Source: Alphaproteobacteria bacterium UBA6411
GTDB lineage: Bacteria; Pseudomonadota; Alphaproteobacteria; CAAGCB01; CAG-977
Direction: 5' to 3'
Assembly: GCA_002438565.1 (NCBI GenBank)
Contig: DJPN01000028.1
Location: forward strand, 1-64,000
DNA: 64,000 nucleotides
A model generated the notes under the pieces. It was not told the origin of the DNA, did not search any database, and worked only from the letters and a program-made list of their open reading frames with translations. Positions 15,345 to 23,865 of this stretch are shown piece after piece. How positions within the stretch are numbered: the stretch's first letter is position 1; the number at the start of each line of letters is the position of its first letter. Both the position numbers and the translations under genes were made by a program.

Positions 15345-16274
15345 CTATTTCGCTACGACCGCTTTTGCCATAGACAGCGTTCGGCTTGGAAGCGTTCCGA
15401 CAAAGTTCAAAACGGCATTGGAAGCGGTTGAATTGCCTATATTGAATATCAGGGCGGGAGTGTTGATGATGGTGGCGTAGGCACCCCAGAGGAGCGCGCC
15501 GGTGAAGAGCATCTGCATATAGCCGACGGTACCGACCTCGACGGCGACGTTTTGGTCTTGGAACAGGGAAAGGCTGTTCAGATACGCTAAAACGATGCCG
15601 ATCGTGCCGCAGGTAAGCACAATCTGCGCCGCGTTCATCAGCAGCAGACGCAGTGCCGCGAACATGGCGGATTTGACGGGCGGCAGGGCGTAGAACGCGC
15701 ACAGAATCGGGGCAAGCAAAGCGACGGCGAACAACTGCACAAACACGTTGAACAGGCTGGCGAATATCCGCCACAACAGCAGAAAGTAAATGACGGCGAC
15801 GGGAACAACGGCGATTGCCAGCTTCAAGCTTGTCCAAGAGATGTCGCTCATCATCACGCCCAGTTTGTCCAGAACGGGGGCAAAGCTGTTTTCCACATGG
15901 GTCAGCAGAACGGCGACGCCCGAAGACGACGCTTGAACGGCGGTTTGCCCCTCCGATGTGATGCGCAGGACGCGCACGCCCAAGTCCATGCCGAAGTTGT
16001 AAATCCAAAAGCAAACGCCGCCCCAGTATTCAAAACTCTGCAACAGCGCCGTCGCAATCGAAAGGTCGATGAACTCTTTTATCAGGTTTTGCGGATTTTC
16101 GGGCTTGCCGAGCAGCATTTCGCACAGGCGGTAAATAATCCAAAGCGTGAACAGATACGACAGCAGCGTTTTCAGTTCGGGAGTTACGGCGTCAAAGAAC
16201 GCTTGAGAGAAAGAAAGCGTTTTTTGGTTGAACGCGTCGAATATGGCGCAGGAATAGCAGGAAAGTTCAGCCAT
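15345..16274 (-). CDS. virB6: VirB6/TrbL-like inner-membrane channel protein
   Basis: A 309-residue polytopic membrane protein. Hydrophobic segments include LSYLFTLWIIYRLCEML, LKLAIAVVPVAVIYFLLLW, VQLFAVALLAPILCAFYAL and a C-terminal pair (VGYMQMLFTGALLWGAYATI), the layout of VirB6, the T4SS inner-membrane scaffold that contacts the substrate. ATG at 16274 is preferred over the upstream frame opening at 16301 because it follows GGAG at 8 bases and overlaps the virD4 stop by 8 bp. Its position after virD4, at the end of the transfer genes, differs from the classic virB order. Confidence 0.75.
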   Translation of the reverse strand: MAELSCYSCAIFDAFNQKTLSFSQAFFDAVTPELKTLLSYLFTLWIIYRLCEMLLGKPENPQNLIKEFIDLSIATALLQSFEYWGGVCFWIYNFGMDLGVRVLRITSEGQTAVQASSSGVAVLLTHVENSFAPVLDKLGVMMSDISWTSLKLAIAVVPVAVIYFLLLWRIFASLFNVFVQLFAVALLAPILCAFYALPPVKSAMFAALRLLLMNAAQIVLTCGTIGIVLAYLNSLSLFQDQNVAVEVGTVGYMQMLFTGALLWGAYATIINTPALIFNIGNSTASNAVLNFVGTLPSRTLSMAKAVVAK

Positions 16275-17994
16275 GGAGCATCTCCGTAAATCGTTTTTCA
16301 TTGAAGTAAAGCGGCGTTTTGCACCAAACGGGACGGGTCAGAAAGTTCTGACACAACAAAACGTGCCGCCCGAACGGAATCGCGCCCCAGTCGGCAACGG
16401 GAATCAAGTCCAGCCCTTCGTCGTTTTCCGACACGGACACGCCGCCTTTGCCCGATTTGCTGACGCTTTTGCGCTTGCGTGTCGCCTTGCCGACCATTTC
16501 CGCCAATTCCTTTTGCGTGGCGTAATTGTTCTGCGCATAAACCAGCAGATACGAGCAGTTCGTTTTGATGGTTTCAAACGCCTTGTCGCCGTAAGTCGCT
16601 TTAATCTGCGCGAAGTCCTGCACAATCAGCCACACGACCGCGCCCATGCCCGCGCCTTTGGACAGAAAGTCCGTCATCAGGTTGATCTTGGGCAGACTGG
16701 CGAACTCGTCGGCAAGAATCGCGATCGGACACTCGTCCGGCTTTTTCGGAACGTCCAAAGCCCAGCCGAAGAACGTTTCAAAAAACAAAGCCGTCAGCAC
16801 GCCCAAAGACTGCGCGTCTTGCTGCGGGAACTTGATGAACACGACGGACGGCGTGGCGCGCAAGTCCCGCCATTCAAACGAACATTCCCTTGTCGCGCCC
16901 TTGACCGCCCGACTGCGCCAGATTTGAAGCTTTGACAAAAACGTCGTCGTATGCGATCCCGCTTCGTTGTCGGGCGCGTTCACCCAAGACGCAAGGTCGG
17001 TTAAAATCCGTTGCGGCGCGCCGACCTCCGCCGCAAAACGAAGCAGGTCGCGCAGATTGTCCTTGGCGGAGTTGACCGCCTCCGCCCCTTTTGAAAGCAG
17101 CGTCTGCACATCGACGTCTTTGGCGACAAACCCGAACACGCGGAACAAGTGCGGTTCGCGGTAGGTTTCATAGTCGGCGACGGTCGCGGGATTGTTCGGA
17201 TCAAGCCGCTGTTCCGCAATCTCCGCCAGATACACGGCAAGCAAAATCAGCGCCGCGATATGCTTTTTGGCGTTCGCCTCCCAGTGATCTTCCGATTGCC
17301 CTTTCTGCCCGACCAGCATCGCGGCGATGCGCTCCGCCTGCCGTTCCGCTTTGCCGAAAGAGGACAGAACGGACGGGAACACCTTTAACGACAGCGGGTT
17401 CCAAGCGTCTTTCGCCTTTTCGTCCGACCAGTCAAGCGCGTACACGGTCTTGCCCGCTTTTTTCAACGGCTCGGCAAGCAGCGTTTCCAGCTCGCCTTTC
17501 GGATCGGCGATAATCAGCGACCCTTTGAACGACAACGCCGTCGGAATCACAAACCCCGCCGTTTTGCCGCTTCGCGTCGGGGCAAGCGCGATGCCGTGCC
17601 GCAAACAGGTCGGGGAAAGCAGTTTCCGACCGACTTTTCCCACAATTACGCCCGAAGCGTTCTTTCGATCGGTCAGCCCCATGCGTTTCAGGTCGGACGC
17701 GGTCGCAAACCGCGCTTCGCCGTAAGCGGATTCCTTTGTGATAAAACAGGCATACGCCGCCCAAAGCGTCAACGCGGCAAGCAACAAAAATCCGCTTGTC
17801 CCGATACCGAACTTTTGCCAATCGACGCCCGCAAAATCCGCCTTGACTACAACGGCGCGGGCATAACGCAAACAAGCGGCGAACACTTTGCCGTTCCGCA
17901 CGGCGCCGGCGTACACGGCGCACAGAACGCACAAAACAATTCCGCAAAACAAAACGCGCTGTTGCAGCTGCCGCGCTTCAGACCATGGCGTCAT
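16267..17994 (-). CDS. virD4: Type IV coupling protein VirD4/TraG
   Basis: A 575-residue ATPase that docks the relaxase-DNA complex to the secretion channel. Two N-terminal membrane helices (VLFCGIVLCVLCAVYAGAV and FLLLAALTLWAAYACFI) precede YGEARFATASDLKRMGL, Walker A APTRSGKTAGFVIPT, and Walker B AILADEFASLPKINLM, then GMGAVVWLIVQDFAQIKATYG, all standard for VirD4. ATG at 17994 overlaps the virB11 stop by one base (TGATG); the longer open frame to 18261 is only antisense-like sequence of virB11. Full length for the family. Confidence 0.93.
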   Translation of the reverse strand: MTPWSEARQLQQRVLFCGIVLCVLCAVYAGAVRNGKVFAACLRYARAVVVKADFAGVDWQKFGIGTSGFLLLAALTLWAAYACFITKESAYGEARFATASDLKRMGLTDRKNASGVIVGKVGRKLLSPTCLRHGIALAPTRSGKTAGFVIPTALSFKGSLIIADPKGELETLLAEPLKKAGKTVYALDWSDEKAKDAWNPLSLKVFPSVLSSFGKAERQAERIAAMLVGQKGQSEDHWEANAKKHIAALILLAVYLAEIAEQRLDPNNPATVADYETYREPHLFRVFGFVAKDVDVQTLLSKGAEAVNSAKDNLRDLLRFAAEVGAPQRILTDLASWVNAPDNEAGSHTTTFLSKLQIWRSRAVKGATRECSFEWRDLRATPSVVFIKFPQQDAQSLGVLTALFFETFFGWALDVPKKPDECPIAILADEFASLPKINLMTDFLSKGAGMGAVVWLIVQDFAQIKATYGDKAFETIKTNCSYLLVYAQNNYATQKELAEMVGKATRKRKSVSKSGKGGVSVSENDEGLDLIPVADWGAIPFGRHVLLCQNFLTRPVWCKTPLYFNEKRFTEMLHG

Positions 17995-18938
17995 CAGTAG
18001 TCGCTCCCCCGCAATGCAATGTCCGCGATGTAGCGCACGCCTTCGGACACTTTGATCTGAATGACGCAGTCCAGACATTCCCGCACAATCTTTTCCATAA
18101 CGTCCTTGTCCACGCTTTTGTCGCCCGTCATCGCGTTCGTCACCACCTTGGACAAAGCGTGCATCGCCGACCCCGCGTGTATGGTCGTCATACAGCCGCC
18201 GTGTCCGTTGTTCAGCAAAGACAACAGCGTCCAAGTGTTCCGGCTTCTCAGTTCTCCGCAAGCGATGCGGTCGGGACGCAAACGCATCATTGCGTCTATG
18301 ACATCGTTTTGAGTGATTTCCGTTTCCGTCCCATTATCGGGTAAAACAAAGTGAACCGTGTTTTTCAAATGCGTCGTGTCCAATTCCCGCACGTCTTCCA
18401 TCGTTAAAAAGCGGTCGGTTTCGGGAACGTGTTTCAACAGCACGTTTAACAGGTTCGTCTTGCCCGAACCCGTCGCGCCGCTGATCAGAATGTTGCGCTT
18501 TTCCAAAACCAGCCGGCGCAGACTGTTCGGCACGTCCGCAAAGTCGAACGTCATTTCCGGCTTCGGCGCAAAGGATTTTTCGGTCAGAAAGTTCTCTATC
18601 GTCAGGTTTCTCGCCCGTTTTAAACGCACGGCGGCGCACAGCCCGCTTTCAACCGTCGTCCCCATGCACAAGTGCAGACGATGCCCGTCCGGCAGCTCCG
18701 CCCCCAAGTACGGATGCGCGTCAAAGTCCGTTCCCGCGCGGTTGGCAAGAATGCGACCGACGGACAAAAACATCTCTTTCGTGATGTTTTGATCGCGAAC
18801 AAACTCCCAGCCCGACAAGCCTTCCAAAACGACCTCATGTTCGCGGTTTACAATCACTTCGTTCGTTCCCGTCAGCTCCAAGTACGGCTCCAACGGGCGC
18901 AGGGCGTTTTTCAAAGCGGCGCTATCGGCACGGCACAT
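17994..18938 (-). CDS. virB11: T4SS hexameric ATPase VirB11
   Basis: A 314-residue cytosolic AAA-like secretion ATPase. After an N-terminal domain (LTGTNEVIVNREHEVV) come Walker A ISGATGSGKTNLLN, the Asp box LTMEDVRELD, Walker B-like RPDRIACGELRSRNTW and the His box GHGGCMTTIHAGS. In VirB/VirD4 machines it switches between pilus building and substrate transfer by contacting VirB4 and VirD4, which are both encoded here. It overlaps the Cys-repeat gene upstream by 17 bp and virD4 downstream by one base. Confidence 0.93.
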   Translation of the reverse strand: MCRADSAALKNALRPLEPYLELTGTNEVIVNREHEVVLEGLSGWEFVRDQNITKEMFLSVGRILANRAGTDFDAHPYLGAELPDGHRLHLCMGTTVESGLCAAVRLKRARNLTIENFLTEKSFAPKPEMTFDFADVPNSLRRLVLEKRNILISGATGSGKTNLLNVLLKHVPETDRFLTMEDVRELDTTHLKNTVHFVLPDNGTETEITQNDVIDAMMRLRPDRIACGELRSRNTWTLLSLLNNGHGGCMTTIHAGSAMHALSKVVTNAMTGDKSVDKDVMEKIVRECLDCVIQIKVSEGVRYIADIALRGSDY

Positions 18939-20904
18939 CGGGCACCGCCTGTCCGTTGTCGCACGTTCCGCTTAAAACGTATTTTCCCCCGCACGGTTTG
19001 GATTTGTCGCACGTTTTCGATTTTTGCGAACTGATCGCCGTTTGCGTCCACGCCGAACAAACCTTCGCCCCCGTTCCCGCATGAACGCCGCGCGTTCTGG
19101 AATACGTCGCCGTGTAAATCCTGTATCTGCCGAACACGGCGCAGGCAATGCCCGAACAGTTGCGGCGGGCGCAATAACTCGCCGTTTCCGTCTGATCATC
19201 GTCTTTGCACAAATAAACGGGCAAGACCTCCGTCATCGGCGTTTTTCGCTCGACCGTTTGCCCGTTCGGCAGCAGATACGTTTCCAAAAGCACTTGCTTG
19301 AAGTTCCGCCAGCACCCCGCATCCGCGTATTCGTCGGTTTTGACGACCCGCTCAGACTGTTTCGCCAAAGGAACGGCGATACTGTCTTTGGTAATTGCCG
19401 CGTCCGCTATTTTAATCCGCCCCGACGACAGATCGATGTAATACGCGATAAGCGACGTCGCTTTCATCGTTTCAAAATCGGGCTGCCAGTCTTCAATGAC
19501 CGCCTGATGCTGATAGGTTAAAGCGTTCGGTTCGCACTTGGTCAGATACACGCGCGCGTTTTTGTCGTTGACGTAGTAATACCGGCTGTATCCGTAGGAG
19601 AACCCCGCCGTAAAATCGTCCTTGTGCAATCCCTCGCACCCGTCAAACGTTTCCAAAATGTCGGTTTGCGACACGGGTTGGCAATCCGTCAGGTAATGCA
19701 GTCCGCTCACGGTGTTCACCTTTTTGCGTTCGTATCTGACGGCTTTCTTGGCGGCAAGGTTGTCCCTATAATAACAGAACTCGTCCGCGATCGGATACGT
19801 TTTGTCGCCGTCCTGACACGCGGTCACGTCAACGCTTTGCCCGTCCCTGTCGTAAACGTACTTGCCCTGCTGATAGGCGACGTTCTTTTCCCCGTCAACA
19901 CGGATTGAACAGGTATCGTAAGTAAAGCGCAGATCGAACGTTCTTGTCGTATCCCTTGTCTGACACTCGGACACCGTAACGGCGCGGTCGGTGTCGTCCG
20001 TGTAATACAAATACGATTGCTCCAAAACCTTTTTGCCGTTCATGTCGATTTGCGGCAGGCAGTCAAGGCTTTCCTTGATGTCGAACGCCTGTTCTTCGTC
20101 GCGGGTGCATTCCTTTAAAAACTTCTGCTCGCCCTTGTCCAGAAAGTACGGCTTGTACATTTTAAAAGCTTTCTTGTCCGCCAAAACAACATCGTCGGCG
20201 CAAAGGGAATACGCCCGCAAAATGTCGATCGGAAAGTCGGAATCCTGACAGCCCTGCCGTTCGACCTCTTGTCCGTTGACGGATTTGACGACCTCGCTTT
20301 GATACACGACGACATTGTTGTCCCAATCAACGCGCACGGGACATTCGGCAAGAGTGAAGGCGACCTCGTCCTGTTGTTCGTTCACGGCAATCGCCGAAGA
20401 ATCGTAGGTTTCCGCATCGTCCCGTTCGGCGCGTTCGGACAGGGTCGGAAAGGACGGGCGCGTTTGCTCCCGTTCGGTTCCGACAGCCTGTTCCGCGTCG
20501 AACAGCAAAGGCAGCAGGGACAGCAGTTTTTCTTTGTCGCCTTCGACGGTTAAAACCTTGTTTTGTTCCAGAACAGCCGCGCCGCCGGCGTCAGCTTTGT
20601 ACGGTTCGGGCAATCCGACGGATTTGCCGTTTTGTGTGTTCCGCGCTCCGTCGAACACGGCGGATTTATCCTCAAAATATCCCGTCAGTTCCACGCCGTT
20701 CAGGTTCAGCGCCGTTTCCGGCTGCAAAGGCGTCAATCCCGCCGCGACCGTTCCGCCATTCTCGACCGCCGTTTCCGCCGCGATCAGCACGTCAAAGGTT
20801 TGCGCCGCTTCCTGCGCCAGACACCTGAACGCGATCGCCGCCGCCGTCAAAGCGATAATCCATTTTATCCGTTTGTGTTTTTGCCGCCGTCTATAATACG
20901 TCAT
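18922..20904 (-). CDS. Secreted Cys-rich repeat protein of the T4SS operon
   Basis: A 660-residue exported protein with no family I recognise. Start: ATG at 20904 after GGAG, giving a signal-like N-terminus (RRRQKHKRIKWIIALTAAA, LAQEA cleavage region). Residues about 188-475 are six imperfect tandem units of 45-50 residues, each opening with a Cys, a short strand, an alternating Tyr/Val-rich stretch ending in V-x-x-C, and a linker (first unit CPVRVDWDNNVVVY...RQGCQD). The C-terminal ~90 residues hold ten further Cys (CARRNCSGIAC, TCDKSKPCGG). Two Cys per unit suggest disulfides in the periplasm or at the surface. Embedded between virB10 and virB11, it is likely a transfer accessory or surface protein; TraN of F-type systems is a Cys-rich analogue, but I see no homology. 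Confidence 0.75.
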   Translation of the reverse strand: MTYYRRRQKHKRIKWIIALTAAAIAFRCLAQEAAQTFDVLIAAETAVENGGTVAAGLTPLQPETALNLNGVELTGYFEDKSAVFDGARNTQNGKSVGLPEPYKADAGGAAVLEQNKVLTVEGDKEKLLSLLPLLFDAEQAVGTEREQTRPSFPTLSERAERDDAETYDSSAIAVNEQQDEVAFTLAECPVRVDWDNNVVVYQSEVVKSVNGQEVERQGCQDSDFPIDILRAYSLCADDVVLADKKAFKMYKPYFLDKGEQKFLKECTRDEEQAFDIKESLDCLPQIDMNGKKVLEQSYLYYTDDTDRAVTVSECQTRDTTRTFDLRFTYDTCSIRVDGEKNVAYQQGKYVYDRDGQSVDVTACQDGDKTYPIADEFCYYRDNLAAKKAVRYERKKVNTVSGLHYLTDCQPVSQTDILETFDGCEGLHKDDFTAGFSYGYSRYYYVNDKNARVYLTKCEPNALTYQHQAVIEDWQPDFETMKATSLIAYYIDLSSGRIKIADAAITKDSIAVPLAKQSERVVKTDEYADAGCWRNFKQVLLETYLLPNGQTVERKTPMTEVLPVYLCKDDDQTETASYCARRNCSGIACAVFGRYRIYTATYSRTRGVHAGTGAKVCSAWTQTAISSQKSKTCDKSKPCGGKYVLSGTCDNGQAVPDVPCR

Positions 20905-21034
20905 TGCTCTGTCTCCATAATTGCCTGATTGTTTGGGTTTCGTCGGGTTCAGGGCAAACCGACGCCGCGGCGCCGCTTCGTTCAAAACAGTAAATCGCAA
21001 TCACCCAAAAACACCGCCCGATCAGCCGCTTCAT
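20891..21034 (-). CDS. Small exported peptide, possible T4SS accessory
   Basis: A 47-codon orf: ATG at 21034 shares its A with the virB10 stop (TGATG), has GGGAG at a good distance, and ends 14 bp inside the next gene. The product begins MKRLIGRCFWVIAIYCFERS and has a short hydrophobic stretch, so it may be membrane-bound or exported; the rest (CPEPDETQTIRQLW) is polar. No lipobox is clear. Overlaps on both sides and a ribosome site support translation; function unknown. Confidence 0.5.
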   Translation of the reverse strand: MKRLIGRCFWVIAIYCFERSGAAASVCPEPDETQTIRQLWRQSNDVL

Positions 21035-22044
21035 CAACGCTCCCGTTTCAATGTGATGTCGCTCGCCAAGCGGATTAAAATCGGTTCGCCCTGCGCGATG
21101 GTGATTACGGGCGCGATGCTCATTGTTTGTTCCAAAATCTTGGTCGTGATCTCGGTCGTGTTGTCGGACAGACGGTTCCAAAACTCTTCGTATTCGTCGC
21201 CGTTCACTTTCGCTTTGCCCAATCCCGCTATGCCGCCGATAAGGGAAGTGCTGAACGCCAAGCCGTAGCGTTCCCAGTTCCGGTTGTCCACGTCGCCGAC
21301 CAATCCCGTGCGCCCCATTTTGTCCGCCGCGTACGCGAACGCCGCGCCCGACGAATAGACCTCAGCCCCGTCCGCCGCGCGGATAATGCGGTAAAACGCG
21401 ATTTCCACCCGCGTGTCCCCGACCTTTTTCGTCGGCTGGTACTTGCCGATGACCACGTCGCCTTTTTCCAACAGCTTGAACCGTCCCGATGCGCCGAACA
21501 CGTCTTCGGACACATACGCCCGAACCGTCCCCGCGATTTGCGTGTTGATCCCGTCCAGCAGAACGGCGGGTATCGTCCTGTCCTCTGTTAAAATGAAAGA
21601 CCTGTCCACCGGATACGAACTCGTGATGTTCAGCGCGGCGTAAGCTTTGTCCCGCGGCGGCTGTTGAAGCGACGCGGTTTCCCGCCGTTCCGTTTTTACC
21701 TCTTCCCGCACCCCGTTTAAAAACGTTCCGCCCGCCTCCGTTCTCGCCGCCCGTTTCAGCGCGAATCTCGCTTTTAACAAAGCTTGTTTATCCAGCCGCT
21801 CCTCTTTCTTTTGTTCGGCTTGTTTTTCTTTCGCGCGTTCGGCGGCGATGATCCGTTTCGCTTTTTCCTCGGCGCGTTTTTCGACTTCCTTTTCCACCAC
21901 GACAACGGGCGGTTTCGGCGGATCGGGCAGCACCGTAAAATAATCGGCGGGGTATTCCGCCGTAATGGGAACGGGCTTTTGTTCCGCCGCTTCCTTATCG
22001 CACCCCGTCAGCAGCAGCGTCAGGACGATTGCCGTTTTAAGCAT
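21034..22044 (-). CDS. virB10: VirB10-like T4SS core protein with lipobox
   Basis: A 336-residue protein with the VirB10/TrbI C-terminal domain (INTQIAGTVRAYVSEDVFG, GDVVIGKYQP, GLVGDVDNRNWERYG, IAQGEPILIRLASDITL) that forms the outer-membrane cap of the T4SS. The middle is a charged, helical, Pro/Lys/Glu-rich stretch (about residues 45-105), as usual for the periplasm-spanning part. Unusual: the N-terminus is MLKTAIVLTLLLTGCDKEA, a lipoprotein signal with lipobox LTGC, not a cytoplasmic tail plus transmembrane helix. Asp after the Cys is the inner-membrane retention signal in enterics. It overlaps virB9 by 25 bp with GGAGAG before the start. Confidence 0.88.
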   Translation of the reverse strand: MLKTAIVLTLLLTGCDKEAAEQKPVPITAEYPADYFTVLPDPPKPPVVVVEKEVEKRAEEKAKRIIAAERAKEKQAEQKKEERLDKQALLKARFALKRAARTEAGGTFLNGVREEVKTERRETASLQQPPRDKAYAALNITSSYPVDRSFILTEDRTIPAVLLDGINTQIAGTVRAYVSEDVFGASGRFKLLEKGDVVIGKYQPTKKVGDTRVEIAFYRIIRAADGAEVYSSGAAFAYAADKMGRTGLVGDVDNRNWERYGLAFSTSLIGGIAGLGKAKVNGDEYEEFWNRLSDNTTEITTKILEQTMSIAPVITIAQGEPILIRLASDITLKRER

Positions 22045-22895
22045 ACCGTTTTCTCTCCGTACCGAAGCGTTATCGGATTGATTGTTTCCACCACCAGATA
22101 CCGCCCGTCCGGCGATTTGCGCACGTTGACGGGCTGATCCACCCGATCAACCACCTGATACGCGACGGGCAGGACTTTGCCCTCGTTGTCCGCCCCGTAA
22201 TCCAGATAGGTGAACCGTTCGTCCCTGAACGACAAAACAGGCGCGATTGTTTTATCCCCGCGCATCTCGACGTCGTGCCGAATCTTCGTCGGATCGAACT
22301 TCAATTCGTTCAGCCACGTTTTCCCGCCGTTTCGCGTCAAAGTCGTCAGGCTTTCGACGCTTTCCTTGCGTTTCAAGTCCGTTTCCGTCGCAAAAAAGCT
22401 TTTCACGCTCGGCACCGGCGCGTCCACATACACGACTTGGTCGCTGATCGTTTCCGACCGGACGCTCTGACTTGCCAGATAGAAGTTATAGATGTTCCCC
22501 GACCGTCCGACGACCGTCAGGCTCGTGTCCGCGCCCGCCGTCAAGGCTTCGACGTACAGCATCGCCTTGTTGTTCATTTCTTTTTGGCGGAAGTTTACGC
22601 CGTCCGCCAGAACAGACTGGTCGATAACGTCCCAGTCGGGCAGTTTGAACACCGTTCCCATGCCTTCGCGCAATCTGACCTTGAACGTCCGCCCGCGTCC
22701 CCAGACGAACACTTTGTTTCCCGCTTTCGTTTCCGTCTTTTGCTTTTCCCATGCCTTTTGCGTCGCCGGTTCCGGCGGAACCTCGCCCAGCACCGCGTCA
22801 ATGCTTTTCAGCAGCTCTTGCGGTTTTGGCGCAAGCGTTGCGGCGTGTGCCGCTCCAGCCGCTGTCAGCGCGATTAAAAAAAGTATCCGTTTCAT
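22020..22895 (-). CDS. virB9: VirB9/TrbG-like T4SS core protein
   Basis: A 291-residue periplasmic/outer-membrane core complex protein. A signal peptide (MKRILFLIALTAAGAAHA) is followed by the N-terminal domain (KVFVWGRGRTFKVRL, TSLTVVGRSGNIYNFYL) and a VirB9 C-terminal domain (PVLSFRDERFTYLDYG, VNVRKSPDGRYLVVE, LRYGEKTVCL). Partners are VirB7 and VirB10. AAGGAG precedes the ATG. It begins 3 bp after virB8. Confidence 0.9.
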   Translation of the reverse strand: MKRILFLIALTAAGAAHAATLAPKPQELLKSIDAVLGEVPPEPATQKAWEKQKTETKAGNKVFVWGRGRTFKVRLREGMGTVFKLPDWDVIDQSVLADGVNFRQKEMNNKAMLYVEALTAGADTSLTVVGRSGNIYNFYLASQSVRSETISDQVVYVDAPVPSVKSFFATETDLKRKESVESLTTLTRNGGKTWLNELKFDPTKIRHDVEMRGDKTIAPVLSFRDERFTYLDYGADNEGKVLPVAYQVVDRVDQPVNVRKSPDGRYLVVETINPITLRYGEKTVCLKRQSS

Positions 22896-22898
22896 CGT

Positions 22899-23576
22899 TT
22901 ATTCTCCTTTCGGATTGCCTTTGACCGACACGGCGTAGTTTTCCACAATCAAGCCGAACGGGTTGGTTCCGGTTTTCGCCGCGTTCGCCTCTATGCCAGC
23001 CAAGCGCGCTTTGAACGTCGCGACAAAAGTTTTCGTCCGGACTTTCACGCCGCTTTTGCGGTCGGTCGCGACATACTCCGCCCGCCACACGTCGTCCGCG
23101 TCGGGGATTTGTTCCAAGCTCTGCACAAACACGTCCCGCGTCAGTTCGTTCTTGGCGTAATAAACCAGAGGACTGTCGGGATTGCCCGAACTCATGTGTT
23201 CCGCGAACAGTTTGAACCATTGCGGGTGGGTGAACGTCTGCACCCATTTGAACCGCTCGTCGTCGTCCACAAAGTTGATTGTTTCCCGCTTTTCCACATA
23301 CTCGGTCAAAGTGGAGCGGACATACTGTTCCAAGGTCGAACGATCGATTTGTTCGGGCAGCAGACGCACGATTTGCGCCCCGTCCGTCATCGACACGAAC
23401 ACGGTTTCCGTTTGTTTCAACGGCAGCAAAGCCAGCACCGCGCAAAAACTGCCGACGATCGCGAACACGCTCGCCCCCGCGATTTTGCTTAGCACCACGA
23501 CCGATTTTTCCAATCGGCGCAGATAACTCGCGCTGTTCGTCGCGGGCTGGTCAAGCGTCGGTTCTTCGCCGTTCAT
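22899..23576 (-). CDS. virB8: VirB8-like T4SS assembly protein
   Basis: A 225-residue bitopic inner-membrane protein: short cytoplasmic N-terminus, one membrane helix (IAGASVFAIVGSFCAVLALL, about residues 32-51), then a periplasmic NTF2-like domain (QYVRSTLTEYVEKRETINF, VYYAKNELTRDVFVQ, VRTKTFVATFKARL, NPFGLIVENYAVSVKG). This is the VirB8 layout; VirB8 nucleates assembly of VirB9 and VirB10. The start overlaps the stop of orf60 by four bases (ATGA). Confidence 0.9.
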   Translation of the reverse strand: MNGEEPTLDQPATNSASYLRRLEKSVVVLSKIAGASVFAIVGSFCAVLALLPLKQTETVFVSMTDGAQIVRLLPEQIDRSTLEQYVRSTLTEYVEKRETINFVDDDERFKWVQTFTHPQWFKLFAEHMSSGNPDSPLVYYAKNELTRDVFVQSLEQIPDADDVWRAEYVATDRKSGVKVRTKTFVATFKARLAGIEANAAKTGTNPFGLIVENYAVSVKGNPKGE

Positions 23577-23755
23577 TCCCCGACCCTTTCCACAAAGCCG
23601 CTTTTAAAGCAGTCTTTCAACACCGCAAGCGCGATCATCGCGTCCAGCCGCAATCCGCTGTCGTTCGGCAGAGCCTCTTCCAGCCGCCGTTGCAGCGCCT
23701 CCACCCTTTCCAAATCCAGATAACTCTGCTTGACCTTATTGACTTTCCCGACCAT
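23573..23755 (-). CDS. Small helical protein preceding virB8
   Basis: A 60-residue soluble, mostly helical protein (DLERVEALQRRLEEAL...LDAMIALAVLKDCF). No signal peptide. It has a strong GGAGGAG site, overlaps virB8 by four bases, and is the first gene after the hairpin at 23810, so it opens the second half of the split T4SS operon. Not recognised. Confidence 0.65.
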   Translation of the reverse strand: MVGKVNKVKQSYLDLERVEALQRRLEEALPNDSGLRLDAMIALAVLKDCFKSGFVERVGE

Positions 23756-23805
23756 ACGCCTTTCTCCTCCCGCGGTTTGTTCGGAAAAAGTCTATCCCCC
23801 TACGC

Positions 23806-23837
23806 AAAAAGCCCCGAATGTCTTTTCGGAGCTTTTT
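23806..23837. terminator. Bidirectional hairpin between ATPase 2 and the virB8 block
   Basis: AGCCCCGAA (23810-23818) pairs with TTCGGAGCT (23825-23833) with one G-U. Five A precede it and TTTT follows, so it has a U-tract on either strand. On the minus strand it should stop transcripts from the ATPase gene before they reach virB8, so the virB8-virB6 block probably needs its own promoter or antitermination. Confidence 0.75.
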
Positions 23838-23865
23838 GGGGATTTTTAGGGCTTTGTGAGCAAAT

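Noticed and set aside
17995..18261. Longer virD4 start giving a 664-residue protein
   Set aside because: The extra N-terminus is a shadow of virB11; the ATG at 17994 has TGATG coupling and is followed by the expected membrane helix.
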